In this document: in pieces, positions 1 to 9,199 of the stretch
Layout of the letters: the number at the start of each line of letters is the position of its first letter
How positions within the stretch are numbered: position 1 is the stretch's first letter
Source: Pseudoalteromonas aurantia 208
GTDB lineage: Bacteria; Pseudomonadota; Gammaproteobacteria; Enterobacterales; Alteromonadaceae
NCBI RefSeq assembly: GCF_014858725.1
Contig: NZ_AQGV01000012.1
Location: 186,001-250,000, forward strand
Reading direction: 5' to 3'
DNA: 64,000 nucleotides
Notes under the pieces: generated by a model
Database searches by the model: none
The model's input: the letters and a program-made list of their open reading frames with translations, nothing else
What the model was told of the DNA's origin: nothing
Position numbers and translations under genes: made by a program

Positions 1-2
1 GG

Positions 3-188
3 CGCACGGCAATATTTGTAGATGCTGGTGCTGTCGCAAATGGCCCTTTAAAAAAATGGTCTGTTGGTGCCGGTTTTGGTCTGCGGTATCTAACACCCGT
101 AGGGCCGATCAGATTAGACCATGCTTGGGGATTGAGTAAAGATAGTAAAAGTACCCGCTTGAGTATAGTAATAGGTCCAGAAATTTAA
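3..188 (+). CDS. tamA: TamA, C-terminal fragment (outer-membrane Omp85 family)
   Basis: The window opens inside a coding frame that runs to a TAA at 186-188. The last 61 residues read as the end of an Omp85/BamA-superfamily beta-barrel: alternating strands, GVGAGFGLRY-like and PVGPIRLDHAWGL-like segments, and a final strand ending IVIGPEI. In this family the barrel embeds in the outer membrane and TamA works with the inner-membrane-anchored TamB in moving outer-membrane material. The stop shares its last A with the ATG of the next gene, which is tamB, so the identity rests on both sequence and context. The 5' part lies outside the window. Confidence 0.85.
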   Translation, partial: RTAIFVDAGAVANGPLKKWSVGAGFGLRYLTPVGPIRLDHAWGLSKDSKSTRLSIVIGPEI

Positions 189-3100
189 TGTTGAATAAAT
201 TTAAAAAATACCGTTTTTCGTATACGTGCGCAGTACTCATCGTAATTGTCGTCAGTATTTTCTTTACTGTACCAGGTAACCACTTGTTATTGGCGAGTGT
301 AAGCAAATTAGTGCCGGGGCTTGAAGTGAGTGTTGTCAATAGACGCATATTCTCTGGTGGTGATATTAATATAGATTATCAAACACAGCAGTTTGATTTT
401 GAAGGCAAGAATGTAAACATAGAATTGTCATGGTTTAGTTGCGCAACGGTCTGTGTGTCTGTTGTAGCACAACAACTGGATATGACGTTACATAACCAGA
501 AACTGAGTGGCACTGAAAATAAATCGACGCGGGAGTCCATAAAAATTGAAGCGAGGGAGCAAATTTCAGCACCTGTTGATATCGTATTAGAATTGCTTTC
601 AATTAAAAAATTATCGGTCACAACGCCAGAAGCAAAGGTGCTGTTAACAGATACCCATCTTGTCGCGGATTGGATTAATAATACCCTGAAAGTACATGTT
701 TTGCATTTGAATAATGTTTCGGCAATATTACCTGAGCAGCCAGCGCCAAGAGATGAGCCGAAAATGACGGCTTTGCCTGTGTTTGAAGTATTTGAACTAT
801 TTATACCAATGGCGGTTAAGATCACACAACTCAACATCGATAATGTGGTGATAGAGAAAAGCAGTCAGCAACATGCCCTTTCTGATATTGCGTTATCGGC
901 CAAATTGCACGGCACAGAAGTACTGTTACGTGATATGACCTTGGCTTATCAGCAGTTCGTTTTACGCTCAAATATCAACTTGGATACAGAAGAACAGTGG
1001 AACATTAGTAGCTTTACCACGTTAACATCCCCACATGGGTTGTTGTCTCTTCAAACTAACGGGAGTTTGAACGACTTGAATATAGGGGTGACAACTCAAG
1101 GAGGAGTCGCCAGTAAAGTAAATAGCCAAGTTGACATGACGACATTAAATTGGCCATTTAAAATTAATGGGGTGATTGAGCAACAAAGCGATTTCATAAC
1201 ACCGTTAGAATTAGTTGGGGATGTGTCTGCTGGCCGTATTTATTTAGCAGGCACTGGGAATGCACAGCAATATGTTATCGACTTAAATGGCAAAGCCAGT
1301 GCATCTCAACTGGGGAGCATTGAAAGTAAGGTCCAGCTAACAGGGTCTATGGGTCATATCGATATCTCAGAAGCTCAATTGCAGATAGAGCAGGCGCAAG
1401 CTAATGTGAGCGCAAAAGTTCAATGGCACAATGAACTGATGATTGATATCCGGGGGAGCCTTAAGGCGTTGCCGTTAGGGGTGTTTATTGATGATATAAA
1501 TACACAGTTGAGCGGTGAGTTTAAAACCCAAATTATGCAAAAAAATAACGCTTGGGAGCTGTTTGTACAGCAGCTATCTCTCACAGGTATCGTTCAGGAA
1601 AAAGCGCTTAAAGCGGATATTAAGTTAAAAGTTAATGAGCATGGTTATGGTTCTATTGATGAACTTTCTTTGCGTTATGGAAAAAGTGTATTCAATTCAC
1701 AAGGGATATTGGCAGAACAGGTTGAATTAGATGGGCTGTTTAATCTTGACCATACACGCGATAAGCTCTTGCCAGTAGACGCTGTAATGCACGGCACATT
1801 ACGAGTACTAGGTACACATAAAAGCCCACATATTTTTTTGAACAGTGATGCTACGCGGATAAGTCATCAGCAATTTGAATTGAAGAATGCCAATATATTC
1901 GGTGAAATCAACTTAGCGCAACAATGGCAAGGTGCGATAAAGGTGAGTGTGGCAGAGCTTGTTACCGAGCAAGAAAAATTTGATAATATTGCGCTAACTG
2001 TTGATGGAAATAGGCAAAAGCATACGCTAACAGTGCACTCTCAAGGGTCTATTCAGACCGATATCGAGCTCAATGGCTCATTGAAAAATGCGCGTTGGGA
2101 AGCTGAACTTGCTACCGCTGAGTTAAACTATCAAGGGCTCCCTATCATGTTGGCGGAGCCGACGGGTATTGTTTTATCGACAGAAGCGAGCTTCGTCATG
2201 CCACACTGTTGGGTTATTAAGCAAAGCAAAGTATGCATGCAGGCTAAACAAGAAGATCATGGTAATAGAAGTGGGCGAGCGGCTTTGTCATTTTCGCAAT
2301 TTCAATTAGCAGATCTTAATCCACTGGTCGGTGAATGGGCTTTAACTGGACAGGCAAACGGCATGCTTGAGGTGAACTGGCAAGCTGATGAATTACACCG
2401 AGCAGATGGCAAGTTAGCAGTTAAAAATATGCAGCTAATAACACCTAGCGGAGAGTATCATACTCAGCTTCCTATTGAATCGCTGCATGCATCTTTGCAT
2501 AGTGACAAGCACCAGGTCGCGCTAGATTGGCAGATTGATTCTTCATTGTTTGGCCAACTACTTGGCGATATTACGATGGCGACGACGGACCGAAGTTCGA
2601 CTCGCGCAAAATTAAAAATTAAAGAATTACAGCTTACACCATTCACGCCATTAGTGAGTCAAGTAATGATGCAACCGGTTTCACTCTCAGGGGCTATGAC
2701 GGGAAATGTCACGTTGTTAGGTAGTTTAGATAACCCAAAAATGGGAGGAGAAATACGGTTATCGGAATTTGAAATGGCCAGTCCAATGAGTCCCGTCGCA
2801 TTGCATCAATCTAGTTTAGTCATTTCTTTAGCAGAGCACCAAGCTAATTTAGCAGGGCAACTAAATGCAGTGCATGGTGGTCACTTAGATATTTCAGGAA
2901 ATCTAGAATGGTACGAAGCATTTGCCGCAGATATTAGTGCAACAGGTAAAGAATTTTTAATTTCACCTCAACCGGGTGTTGAGGTGAGCTTATCCCCATT
3001 GCTGAATGTTAATTTTGCGAATCGCAAAGCACATGTGAAAGGTGAGCTCGTTTTACCTTATGGTCGAGTTGAGGTTGCACAACTACCAAAAGGTGTGATC

Positions 3101-3883
3101 AAAACATCCGAAGACCAATATATTGTGGGGGATCAACGTGAACAAGGAAATTTGGTTCCATTCGATTACGATTTAGATGTTACAGTGAAAGTACTTGATG
3201 ATTTTCGAGTTGTCGCACTTGGCCTTGATAGCTATATTTCCGGTGAGATTATGCTGACAAAAGAACCTGCTAGCCCCTTGTTAGCAACTGGGGAAATGGA
3301 ATTGCAAGAAGGCAAATACCGGGCATTTGGACAGGACCTACTCATTGAAACAGGACAAATCGGATTTAATGGTGCGCTGGATAAACCTTATTTAAATATT
3401 AGCGCTATTCGTAATCCTGAAGTGACGGCAGATAGGGTGAAAGCGGGTGTAGAGCTCACAGGGAATATTAACAACCCCACATTAACAATTTTTTCTGAGC
3501 CATCGATGGACCAAGCAAAAGCGTTAGAGTACTTATTAAATGGAGAGCCGTTAGGGTCTGGTGAGAGCAGTAATAATGCCATGTTGACGCAGTTTTTATT
3601 GTCGAAAAGTATAGATCGAAGTGAAGGTATTGTGGCAAAAACAGGTAAGAAGCTCGGATTTGAAGATGTTAGCCTAACAGCAAAAGGCAGTGGGGATGAT
3701 ACTCAGGTTGAAGTCTCTGGGTATATCGCTCCCAATGTGCAAGTGAGTTATCGCGTTGGTGTTTTTGACTCTTTAAGTGAAATAGCGGTGCGTTATCGTG
3801 TGTTTTCTAAAATGTATATTGAGGCAACGAGTGGTTTATACGATAGTATAGACTTGCTGTATAAATTTGATAGAGGTGAGTAA
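188..3883 (+). CDS. tamB: TamB, translocation and assembly module / AsmA-like lipid-transfer protein
   Basis: A 1231-residue protein with one N-terminal hydrophobic anchor (about residues 10-30) and a long, repetitive, beta-rich body typical of TamB. The C-terminal several hundred residues carry the conserved TamB (DUF490) domain, with motifs such as SGEIMLTKEP, QIGFNGALDKPYL and VELTGNINNPTL, and the protein ends near LLYKFDRGE. Family knowledge: TamB spans the periplasm from an inner-membrane anchor to TamA and is linked to outer-membrane protein assembly and phospholipid transport. Its ATG overlaps the tamA stop by one base, and its own stop overlaps the next ATG in the same TAATG manner, so the three genes look translationally coupled. 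Confidence 0.93.
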   Translation: MLNKFKKYRFSYTCAVLIVIVVSIFFTVPGNHLLLASVSKLVPGLEVSVVNRRIFSGGDINIDYQTQQFDFEGKNVNIELSWFSCATVCVSVVAQQLDMTLHNQKLSGTENKSTRESIKIEAREQISAPVDIVLELLSIKKLSVTTPEAKVLLTDTHLVADWINNTLKVHVLHLNNVSAILPEQPAPRDEPKMTALPVFEVFELFIPMAVKITQLNIDNVVIEKSSQQHALSDIALSAKLHGTEVLLRDMTLAYQQFVLRSNINLDTEEQWNISSFTTLTSPHGLLSLQTNGSLNDLNIGVTTQGGVASKVNSQVDMTTLNWPFKINGVIEQQSDFITPLELVGDVSAGRIYLAGTGNAQQYVIDLNGKASASQLGSIESKVQLTGSMGHIDISEAQLQIEQAQANVSAKVQWHNELMIDIRGSLKALPLGVFIDDINTQLSGEFKTQIMQKNNAWELFVQQLSLTGIVQEKALKADIKLKVNEHGYGSIDELSLRYGKSVFNSQGILAEQVELDGLFNLDHTRDKLLPVDAVMHGTLRVLGTHKSPHIFLNSDATRISHQQFELKNANIFGEINLAQQWQGAIKVSVAELVTEQEKFDNIALTVDGNRQKHTLTVHSQGSIQTDIELNGSLKNARWEAELATAELNYQGLPIMLAEPTGIVLSTEASFVMPHCWVIKQSKVCMQAKQEDHGNRSGRAALSFSQFQLADLNPLVGEWALTGQANGMLEVNWQADELHRADGKLAVKNMQLITPSGEYHTQLPIESLHASLHSDKHQVALDWQIDSSLFGQLLGDITMATTDRSSTRAKLKIKELQLTPFTPLVSQVMMQPVSLSGAMTGNVTLLGSLDNPKMGGEIRLSEFEMASPMSPVALHQSSLVISLAEHQANLAGQLNAVHGGHLDISGNLEWYEAFAADISATGKEFLISPQPGVEVSLSPLLNVNFANRKAHVKGELVLPYGRVEVAQLPKGVIKTSEDQYIVGDQREQGNLVPFDYDLDVTVKVLDDFRVVALGLDSYISGEIMLTKEPASPLLATGEMELQEGKYRAFGQDLLIETGQIGFNGALDKPYLNISAIRNPEVTADRVKAGVELTGNINNPTLTIFSEPSMDQAKALEYLLNGEPLGSGESSNNAMLTQFLLSKSIDRSEGIVAKTGKKLGFEDVSLTAKGSGDDTQVEVSGYIAPNVQVSYRVGVFDSLSEIAVRYRVFSKMYIEATSGLYDSIDLLYKFDRGE

Positions 3884-4710
3884 TGCGGTTTGTATTAGTA
3901 GTAATGGCATTATTTTTATCTATTGGTCTTGCGCATGCGAAGACCACAGTGCGAATTACAGTAGGGGCTGATCCATATATCCAAGCATTATTGAAACTGG
4001 CATTATCTTATGATGAGGAGGATGTGCAATTAGAGTTTGTGAATGATATTCCCACCCAAAAACGGGCAATAAGGTTACTTGGTAAAGACAATGGTATTGA
4101 TGTATTTTGGTCTGTGACCTCTTCAAAGAGGGAAAAACTCGCTCGAGCGATTCGAATACCCTTAGTGAAAGGGGTGTTGGGTTACCGATTAGGTTTGATC
4201 CGAAAGTCAGATGTAGCACGGATGAAAAAACTAAACACCATTGGCGATTTTTATGGACTCCATTTTGGGTTGCGGGATGATTGGCCTGATTTGGATATTT
4301 TTAGGAAAAATAATTTAAAAGTAGTCTCATATCCAAGAGAGGGAAATGCGTATGAAATGCTGCGCTCTGGACGATTTGATGTTTTGCCAATGGATGTATT
4401 GAACGGTGTGTATTTAGACACAGAATCAGGAATTCAGATTGACCCCTATCATATTTATTATTATCCATCAGCCGTATACTTTTTTGTTGCTAAAACAGAC
4501 ACTGAATTACATCAAAAACTGAAGATGGGTTTGGAAGCAGCACAAGCTGATGGGCAATTTGATACTTTGTTCAATCGTTATTTTGCCGAGCAGCTTCAAG
4601 ATGTTAATTTTTCTTCTCGCAAACAGATCGATCTTATTAATCCATTGCTCCCACCAAGTGCGCCTTTAAGTAACCCCATCTATTGGTATAAAAATAATAA
4701 AGGAAGTTAA
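3883..4710 (+). CDS. Periplasmic solute-binding-like protein (SBP family 3 type)
   Basis: 275 residues with a clear signal peptide (hydrophobic residues 3-16, cleavage near AHA-K) followed by a two-lobed periplasmic-binding-protein pattern. Motifs such as GLHFGLRDDWPD, GRFDVLPMDVLNG and a late TDTELHQKLKMGLEAAQADG helix recall the amino-acid-binding SBP_3 fold. There are no ABC permease or ATPase genes nearby, so it may be a sensor-like or orphan binding protein rather than part of a transporter. Its start overlaps the tamB stop (TAATG), which suggests co-expression with tamAB. The ligand cannot be read from sequence. Confidence 0.72.
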   Translation: MRFVLVVMALFLSIGLAHAKTTVRITVGADPYIQALLKLALSYDEEDVQLEFVNDIPTQKRAIRLLGKDNGIDVFWSVTSSKREKLARAIRIPLVKGVLGYRLGLIRKSDVARMKKLNTIGDFYGLHFGLRDDWPDLDIFRKNNLKVVSYPREGNAYEMLRSGRFDVLPMDVLNGVYLDTESGIQIDPYHIYYYPSAVYFFVAKTDTELHQKLKMGLEAAQADGQFDTLFNRYFAEQLQDVNFSSRKQIDLINPLLPPSAPLSNPIYWYKNNKGS

Positions 4711-4715
4711 GTGAT

Positions 4716-5603
4716 ATGTTGTCTATAAAAAAGGACTGTATTGCGTTCATTACTCTCGCTATGAGTATGATTGCGACTATGAGTAACGCATCGACTATTG
4801 TACAGCGTGCGCCTCATGAGATTGTCGAGAATGCACCTTCTGACGCATGGCGTACTGTAGAGAGTGAGAATATCATCAAGTTTGAACTGGCAACAGGTGC
4901 TGTGTATATTGAACTCAATACCCAGCTTGCACCTATGCATGTACTGAATATGAAAAAGCTGGTTCGAGAGCAGTTTTATGATGGCTTGAACATCTACCGC
5001 TTTGTGGAAGGGTTTGTCGCACAAGGAGGAGATCAAAAAGGCACAAAGAGATTGAAGTTTGCCGAAAAGTCATTGCCTGCGGAGTTTTATTTAACAAGCC
5101 AGGCTAGATTACCCATTACTTCACTAAGAATGATAGATGGTTATGCACCAGTTACTGGCTTTTTAAATGGCTTTGCAGTAGCTCAATCCGCTGACGGAAA
5201 ACACACTTGGCAAACGCACTGCACAGGCGTTTTTGCTATGGCTCGTGATAATGATGTGGATAGTGGCGGTACAGAGTTTTATATAACTTTGGCTCCGACA
5301 CGTTATTTAGATCGTAATATTTCGGTATTCGGTCGGGTGCTTGATGGCATGGAGCATGTTTATCGATTAATGCGAAATCCCGCAGTGGGGCAGGCATTTA
5401 ATTTAATTACTAAAGCGAGAGTATTAAGCGATATTCACAGTGAAGACACCTCAAAATTCAGAGTGTTTAATACTGAGCATATTGAATTTAACGCATTGAT
5501 TGAAGCTAGAAAAAGCCGCCCTGAAACATGGTTTATTGAGCGGCCAAATTATGCCGATGTGTGCTCTATCAGTGTACCAATTGAAAAAATTACTGGCGGT
5601 TAG
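4716..5603 (+). CDS. Secreted cyclophilin-type peptidyl-prolyl isomerase
   Basis: 295 residues with a signal peptide (about 1-26, cleavage after SNA). The cyclophilin fold follows: [19 protein letters not shown] (the region that holds the catalytic Arg in this family), then [20 protein letters not shown] and [15 protein letters not shown]. It should catalyse cis-trans isomerisation of X-Pro bonds in the periplasm. It is longer than minimal bacterial cyclophilins (about 165-190 residues) because of extensions at both ends. It starts 5 bp after the preceding gene and probably belongs to the same operon. Its 3' end overlaps the convergent queF gene by 14 bp. Confidence 0.85.
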   Translation: MLSIKKDCIAFITLAMSMIATMSNASTIVQRAPHEIVENAPSDAWRTVESENIIKFELATGAVYIELNTQLAPMHVLNMKKLVREQFYDGLNIYRFVEGFVAQGGDQKGTKRLKFAEKSLPAEFYLTSQARLPITSLRMIDGYAPVTGFLNGFAVAQSADGKHTWQTHCTGVFAMARDNDVDSGGTEFYITLAPTRYLDRNISVFGRVLDGMEHVYRLMRNPAVGQAFNLITKARVLSDIHSEDTSKFRVFNTEHIEFNALIEARKSRPETWFIERPNYADVCSISVPIEKITGG

Positions 5604-6435
5604 TTCTAATATTATACGGCGTTTCGTTTTGTTCACTGGAGCGAAAGGGGTTGATATCTAAGCCACCGCGACGAGTATAACGCGCATAAACAGCAAGCTT
5701 TTCAAAGTTAAATGTACGCTGGAGTTCACAATAAATGCGCTCTACACATTGCTCGTGAAACTCGTTGTGGCTCCTAAAAGAGATCAGATAGCGTAATAAT
5801 GATTCATGACATAAAGCTACGCCAGTGTATTCAATAATAATGGAGGCCCAGTCAGGTTGCGAGGTAATTAAGCAGTTCGATTTTAATAAATGACTATGCA
5901 ATGTTTCTGAAATGATGTCATTTGATGCGCGTTTAAGTAAACCAGAAAGAGGGCTATAATGTGTGACCTCGATGTCTAAACTGTCAATACACAGTCCGGG
6001 CATTGGTGTAAAAGGTATGCAAGCGTGCTCATCGGCGGTATATAGCATAACCTGTACGTCAGAGTTTGTGACGATTGATAAGTCTTTTTCTAATGTTTCA
6101 GATACCGTTTTATGATCTACAAATTTAGATTGATTAAAGCTATTTAAATATAGCTTAAAAGATTTAGATTCAACAATGTGACTGCTTTGGCAGGGAAATG
6201 TAAACGTTGCGACCGCAACTTGTGGCTTCCCTTTTTCATTGAGCCATGAGAGTTCATATCCAGTCCAAGTATCTTCACCGAAAAATGGTAGAGCGGCTTC
6301 GTCAACTGAGATTTGATCTCTATTTAACTTGCGTGCAATTGGGTGGAGCAAACTTGGGTCATATTGCTGTGCATAATTTGTTGTTTTGCCTAATACAGAG
6401 GCTTTTAGTTCTGGGGCATTGGCGTAATCTGTCAT
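5590..6435 (-). CDS. queF: NADPH-dependent 7-cyano-7-deazaguanine reductase QueF
   Basis: 281 residues, the length of the long (E. coli-type) tunnelling-fold QueF. Cys188 in [10 protein letters not shown] is the nucleophile that forms the thioimide with preQ0, and [14 protein letters not shown] (89-102) matches the NADPH/substrate-binding signature. The enzyme reduces preQ0 to preQ1, a step in queuosine synthesis for tRNA wobble positions. The ATG at 6435 is preceded by a GGTGA ribosome-binding site. It is divergent from syd across a short promoter region (6436-6498). Confidence 0.96.
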   Translation of the reverse strand: MTDYANAPELKASVLGKTTNYAQQYDPSLLHPIARKLNRDQISVDEAALPFFGEDTWTGYELSWLNEKGKPQVAVATFTFPCQSSHIVESKSFKLYLNSFNQSKFVDHKTVSETLEKDLSIVTNSDVQVMLYTADEHACIPFTPMPGLCIDSLDIEVTHYSPLSGLLKRASNDIISETLHSHLLKSNCLITSQPDWASIIIEYTGVALCHESLLRYLISFRSHNEFHEQCVERIYCELQRTFNFEKLAVYARYTRRGGLDINPFRSSEQNETPYNIRTNRQ

Positions 6436-6498
6436 GTTTCACCATTTGTGGTTACAATGAGGCTCATTATAACCTATCGAATAATAGTTGGCAGTAAG

Positions 6499-7035
6499 GT
6501 GATAAAGCAGATTTTAACGCAAGTACATAAAGATTACGCGCAGGCATATCAAAGCAAACATGAGACGTTACCCTGTATGTATTATGATAAAACATGGCCT
6601 AGTGAGTGTGAAGTGGGTGAACCAATGGCTGATGGGCAAATCCAGTGGCAGGCAAAGCCTGTGGCAGAGGAACATAATTTAAATGCCTTAGCGCTAGCAT
6701 TAGAGTGCCAGTTCCCAGAGCAATTAAATATATTTTACAGCCAATTTTATGCGGGTAATGTGGTAGCGCAATTTGAAGGTCATCAAATTGAATTGCTGCA
6801 GGCGTGGAATCATGATGACTTTCAAAGGCTGCAACAAAATATTACCGGTCATGTGTTGATGAAGCGAAAGCTCAAGCAAACCGATACTATATTTATTGGC
6901 TTAACAGAACAAGATGATTTGCTAATTACAGTAAAATTGAATACGGGAGAAGTATGCCTTGAGTATGTCGGCAAAGAGCCCCATCATGTGCTAGCAGCCT
7001 CGCTAGAAGAGCTTCTGCAAGGCTTATCCTATTAA
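6499..7035 (+). CDS. syd: SecY-interacting protein Syd
   Basis: From the GTG at 6499 the product is 178 residues, close to the 181 of E. coli Syd. An open frame continues upstream to 6448, but that extension lies in the divergent promoter region with queF, and the Syd family aligns from the IKQILTQVHKDYAQAY segment. Recognisable Syd features include YSQFYAGNVVAQFEG, LLQAWNHDDFQRLQQNI, GHVLMKRKLKQ and TGEVCLEYVGKEPH. Family knowledge: Syd binds SecY at the inner membrane and may check translocon integrity. The stop is 2 bp from the stop of the convergent downstream gene. The start choice is moderately certain because the ribosome-binding site is weak. Confidence 0.85.
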   Translation: MIKQILTQVHKDYAQAYQSKHETLPCMYYDKTWPSECEVGEPMADGQIQWQAKPVAEEHNLNALALALECQFPEQLNIFYSQFYAGNVVAQFEGHQIELLQAWNHDDFQRLQQNITGHVLMKRKLKQTDTIFIGLTEQDDLLITVKLNTGEVCLEYVGKEPHHVLAASLEELLQGLSY

Positions 7036-7037
7036 TT

Positions 7038-7811
7038 TTACTGGAAATCCCAAGAGATATTAGATACGAGTTGGCACTGTTCACATCTGAAATCAAAAAT
7101 GCCAAACCAAGGTTCAGGCAGTGCCCATTCGTTATCGCAAGAGGGGCATTTTCGGTTTTGTTCGGTTTCGAGGCTTTCACCGCCGACACGATATAAATAG
7201 TAATAGACGTTCTTTTGCGTTAAATGACGAATTCGTTTTGACAAGTCCATGCCTCGACGGAATAAATCACTGTCTGGACTCGATATTTCAGTTAAAGCGG
7301 GAAATTCACAGCGCGTCGCGCCATTAATTTGAATTTGATCACATGCCTGCCAATCTTCTTGCCATTTAATCAGTGCTTTATAATCGCCATTGGCAATCGC
7401 TGGGATCTTATACAGCGGAACAGGGAGAAAATCGTCACCACAGTATAATGGGCTACATGTATGAACATAAGTGGTATAGAGAATATAACTAGAAGGAGAT
7501 TGGCATATATCAGCGCCATTAGCGTGAATATCTTGGCCAATAATTTTGACTTTTGGAGCAAGTAACCCCGCTTGCTGCAACTGCTCAATGGCATATTTGA
7601 CAAAAGGGCTGTGGTGCAAAGGGTGCAGTGAATCTTCTAATGGACACATAACACGCGTAATGAAATAACCATCTTTTAGGACTGTAGGGAATTCGTCCCC
7701 AATAATTTGTCCATTAAAGCGCAGGGCATTTACTAAGCGGTTAATCGCTTGTTCTGCATTATCTAAAGTGGTGTCTTGGTAACAATCAAATGTTAAATCA
7801 GCAACAAACAT
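7038..7811 (-). CDS. Zinc-ribbon protein, DUF2310 type
   Basis: 257 residues. The C-terminus has two CxxC pairs (CPSCDNEW and CEQC, about residues 222-250) that would form a zinc ribbon; the preceding 200 residues match the DUF2310 type as I remember it, including ALRFNGQIIGDEFPT and LPVPLYKIP. The family is described only as putative nucleic-acid-binding zinc-ribbon proteins and no reaction is known. It ends 2 bp from syd (convergent), and the smaller gene at 7814-8077 starts upstream of it on the same strand with a 2-bp gap, so those two form an operon. Confidence 0.8.
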   Translation of the reverse strand: MFVADLTFDCYQDTTLDNAEQAINRLVNALRFNGQIIGDEFPTVLKDGYFITRVMCPLEDSLHPLHHSPFVKYAIEQLQQAGLLAPKVKIIGQDIHANGADICQSPSSYILYTTYVHTCSPLYCGDDFLPVPLYKIPAIANGDYKALIKWQEDWQACDQIQINGATRCEFPALTEISSPDSDLFRRGMDLSKRIRHLTQKNVYYYLYRVGGESLETEQNRKCPSCDNEWALPEPWFGIFDFRCEQCQLVSNISWDFQ

Positions 7812-7813
7812 AA

Positions 7814-8077
7814 TTAGTTCTTTTCTAAAAGGGACAGGAGTAAATCAAGCTTTTTTTCAATACGGTCAAGTTGATTATCATTTGACTGAACTGTGTCATT
7901 TTGCTTTGTGTGAGTTACTTCATTAATGCATTTAGGGTTATTTTTATATGCTGTAATTCCAGCAATGATGAGTGGCATAGCGACAGGCTCAGATAACCTT
8001 GCTTTTGTCAGCGCTACTGTGGGGGTTTTACCTTCATTGAGTAAAGATGTAATCGCATGAAGTACAGCACTATGCAT
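7814..8077 (-). CDS. Small conserved hypothetical protein
   Basis: From the ATG at 8077 the product is 87 residues. The frame stays open upstream to 8110, but a GGGAGA ribosome-binding site sits just ahead of 8077. The N-terminal half (LNEGKTPTVALTKARL...MPLIIAGITAYK) looks like a small helical domain, and the C-terminus (NQLDRIEKKLDLLLSLLEKN) is a heptad-like coiled coil that suggests oligomerisation. I do not recognise the family with certainty. It lies 2 bp upstream of the zinc-ribbon gene and is almost certainly co-transcribed with it. Confidence 0.72.
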   Translation of the reverse strand: MHSAVLHAITSLLNEGKTPTVALTKARLSEPVAMPLIIAGITAYKNNPKCINEVTHTKQNDTVQSNDNQLDRIEKKLDLLLSLLEKN

Positions 8078-8171
8078 GATTGTCTCCCGAATAAAAGGGA
8101 ATGATACCACAATTTATCTATTCTCAGCACAATTGTACAAAGCGTCAACTCAGCTGTTATTACTCATTTAA

Positions 8172-8237
8172 TTGTTTAAGGCGGTGTACTTAAGGTTGCA
8201 GACCGTTTGTGTTGATTTCGTCTGCTAACCTAAACAA
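8172..8237. repeat. Nested imperfect inverted repeat between divergent genes
   Basis: Outer arms TTGTTTA (8172-8178) and TAAACAA (8231-8237) enclose inner arms AGGTTGCAGAC (8193-8203) and GTCTGCTAACCT (8220-8231), with one bulged base. The element lies between the minus-strand hypothetical gene and the plus-strand GNAT gene. It has no U-tract, so it is not a standard terminator. It may be a structured leader, an operator or a decayed mobile element. Confidence 0.45.
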
Positions 8238-8367
8238 ATTAAGAGGTGGTCCCTAGCAATGTATCATGAATCGCGTCAATATTTGCCTAAAAAATACTCT
8301 GAAACTATATTGGGTATAGCGTTACCTTTCAGTTACCTCAACCAGATAAAAATAAAGAAGGTATGAT

Positions 8368-9024
8368 ATGCAAGTTCTACAACAAGACCAATTAGCGGTA
8401 AAATACCTAACACCAGAAGATACGCGCGTTGCCGCAAGTCTATTATACCAAGCTTACCATGATGACTCTATATTAAGAACGATGCTAGAGTCGAAGAAAG
8501 AGCTGGATTATGAAGCTAAATTAAGGGCATTGATCAGAGAAGAGTTGGCCAGCTTTGGTCAAGGACGTCAACCAATGATTGGTTTATTTGAGGCTGACCG
8601 CTTGGTTGCAGTTGCGTGTATTTTCGAAGCGAAAAGTGATCTTCAAGCATCTCGTTATTGGCATTGGAGACTAAAGTTAATGATGAGTGCAGGGTACTTA
8701 CAAACTCAGCAGCTGATTGAAAAAGAAGACACTATTCGAGCTTCACTTGACGAGTATGGTCATTATTACTTTTTAGCATTTATTGCTGTTGACCCGCATA
8801 TACAAGGTCAAGGGTTAGGGCATTATTTGCTCTCAGGCTTAGATGATTTGGTACTGAGCAATGAAGCATCTTCAGGTATGGCAGTTTTTGTGACCAATGT
8901 AGAACAAAAAGCATTCTTTTTAGGTCATGGGTATCAACAAATAAAAACGTTAGAGTTTAACAAGGTAAGTGGTGAGCTTATGTTTAAAGCAAAAACGACG
9001 GACATAATGGAAGATGGCTTGTAG
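8368..9024 (+). CDS. GNAT-family N-acetyltransferase
   Basis: 218 residues with the GNAT acetyl-CoA-binding motif A at about 135-155: AVDPHIQGQGLGHYLL, which contains the Q-x-x-G-x-G/A pyrophosphate-binding loop. The C-terminal NVEQKAFFLGHGYQQ is the usual beta6/beta7 region. The acetyl acceptor cannot be inferred. The ATG at 8368 follows an AAGAAGG ribosome-binding site. It is a single-gene unit, and the CsrB-like RNA locus begins downstream of it. Confidence 0.85.
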   Translation: MQVLQQDQLAVKYLTPEDTRVAASLLYQAYHDDSILRTMLESKKELDYEAKLRALIREELASFGQGRQPMIGLFEADRLVAVACIFEAKSDLQASRYWHWRLKLMMSAGYLQTQQLIEKEDTIRASLDEYGHYYFLAFIAVDPHIQGQGLGHYLLSGLDDLVLSNEASSGMAVFVTNVEQKAFFLGHGYQQIKTLEFNKVSGELMFKAKTTDIMEDGL

Positions 9025-9073
9025 GATTTTTCTCACATGGATGTAGGTAAAAGTGTTTTGTAACAGGGTTATT

Positions 9074-9092
9074 AACAATGATTATCATTCTA
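9074..9092. promoter_or_regulatory. Fur-box-like operator upstream of the CsrB-like RNA
   Basis: The core AATGATTATCATT (9077-9089) matches the inner 13 bases of the classical 19-bp Fur consensus with one difference at the centre; the outer three bases on each side do not match. It lies after the GNAT stop and before the RNA gene. The only downstream plus-strand unit is the RNA, and nothing on the minus strand starts here. Fur control is inferred from the match alone. Confidence 0.55.
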
Positions 9093-9175
9093 CATTATTG
9101 TTTTAAATAGAGTTGTTAATTATTTCAAAAAAAAGTATGTAAAAATATTACTTTTTTGACCTTTTAGTTTGGTGA

Positions 9176-9193
9176 TGTAAGCGTAAACTTAGT
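9176..9193. promoter_or_regulatory. GacA/UvrY-box-like site
   Basis: TGTAAG-CGTAAA-CTTAGT matches the known GacA/UvrY upstream activating sequence TGTAAG-N6-CTTACA at 10 of 12 defined positions with the exact 6-bp spacer. This type of site activates csrB/rsmZ-class RNA genes through the BarA/UvrY (GacS/GacA) system, and here it precedes a GGA-rich RNA gene. It lies closer to the RNA than the far-upstream sites I know from Pseudomonas and E. coli. Confidence 0.7.
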
Positions 9194-9199
9194 CATGTC

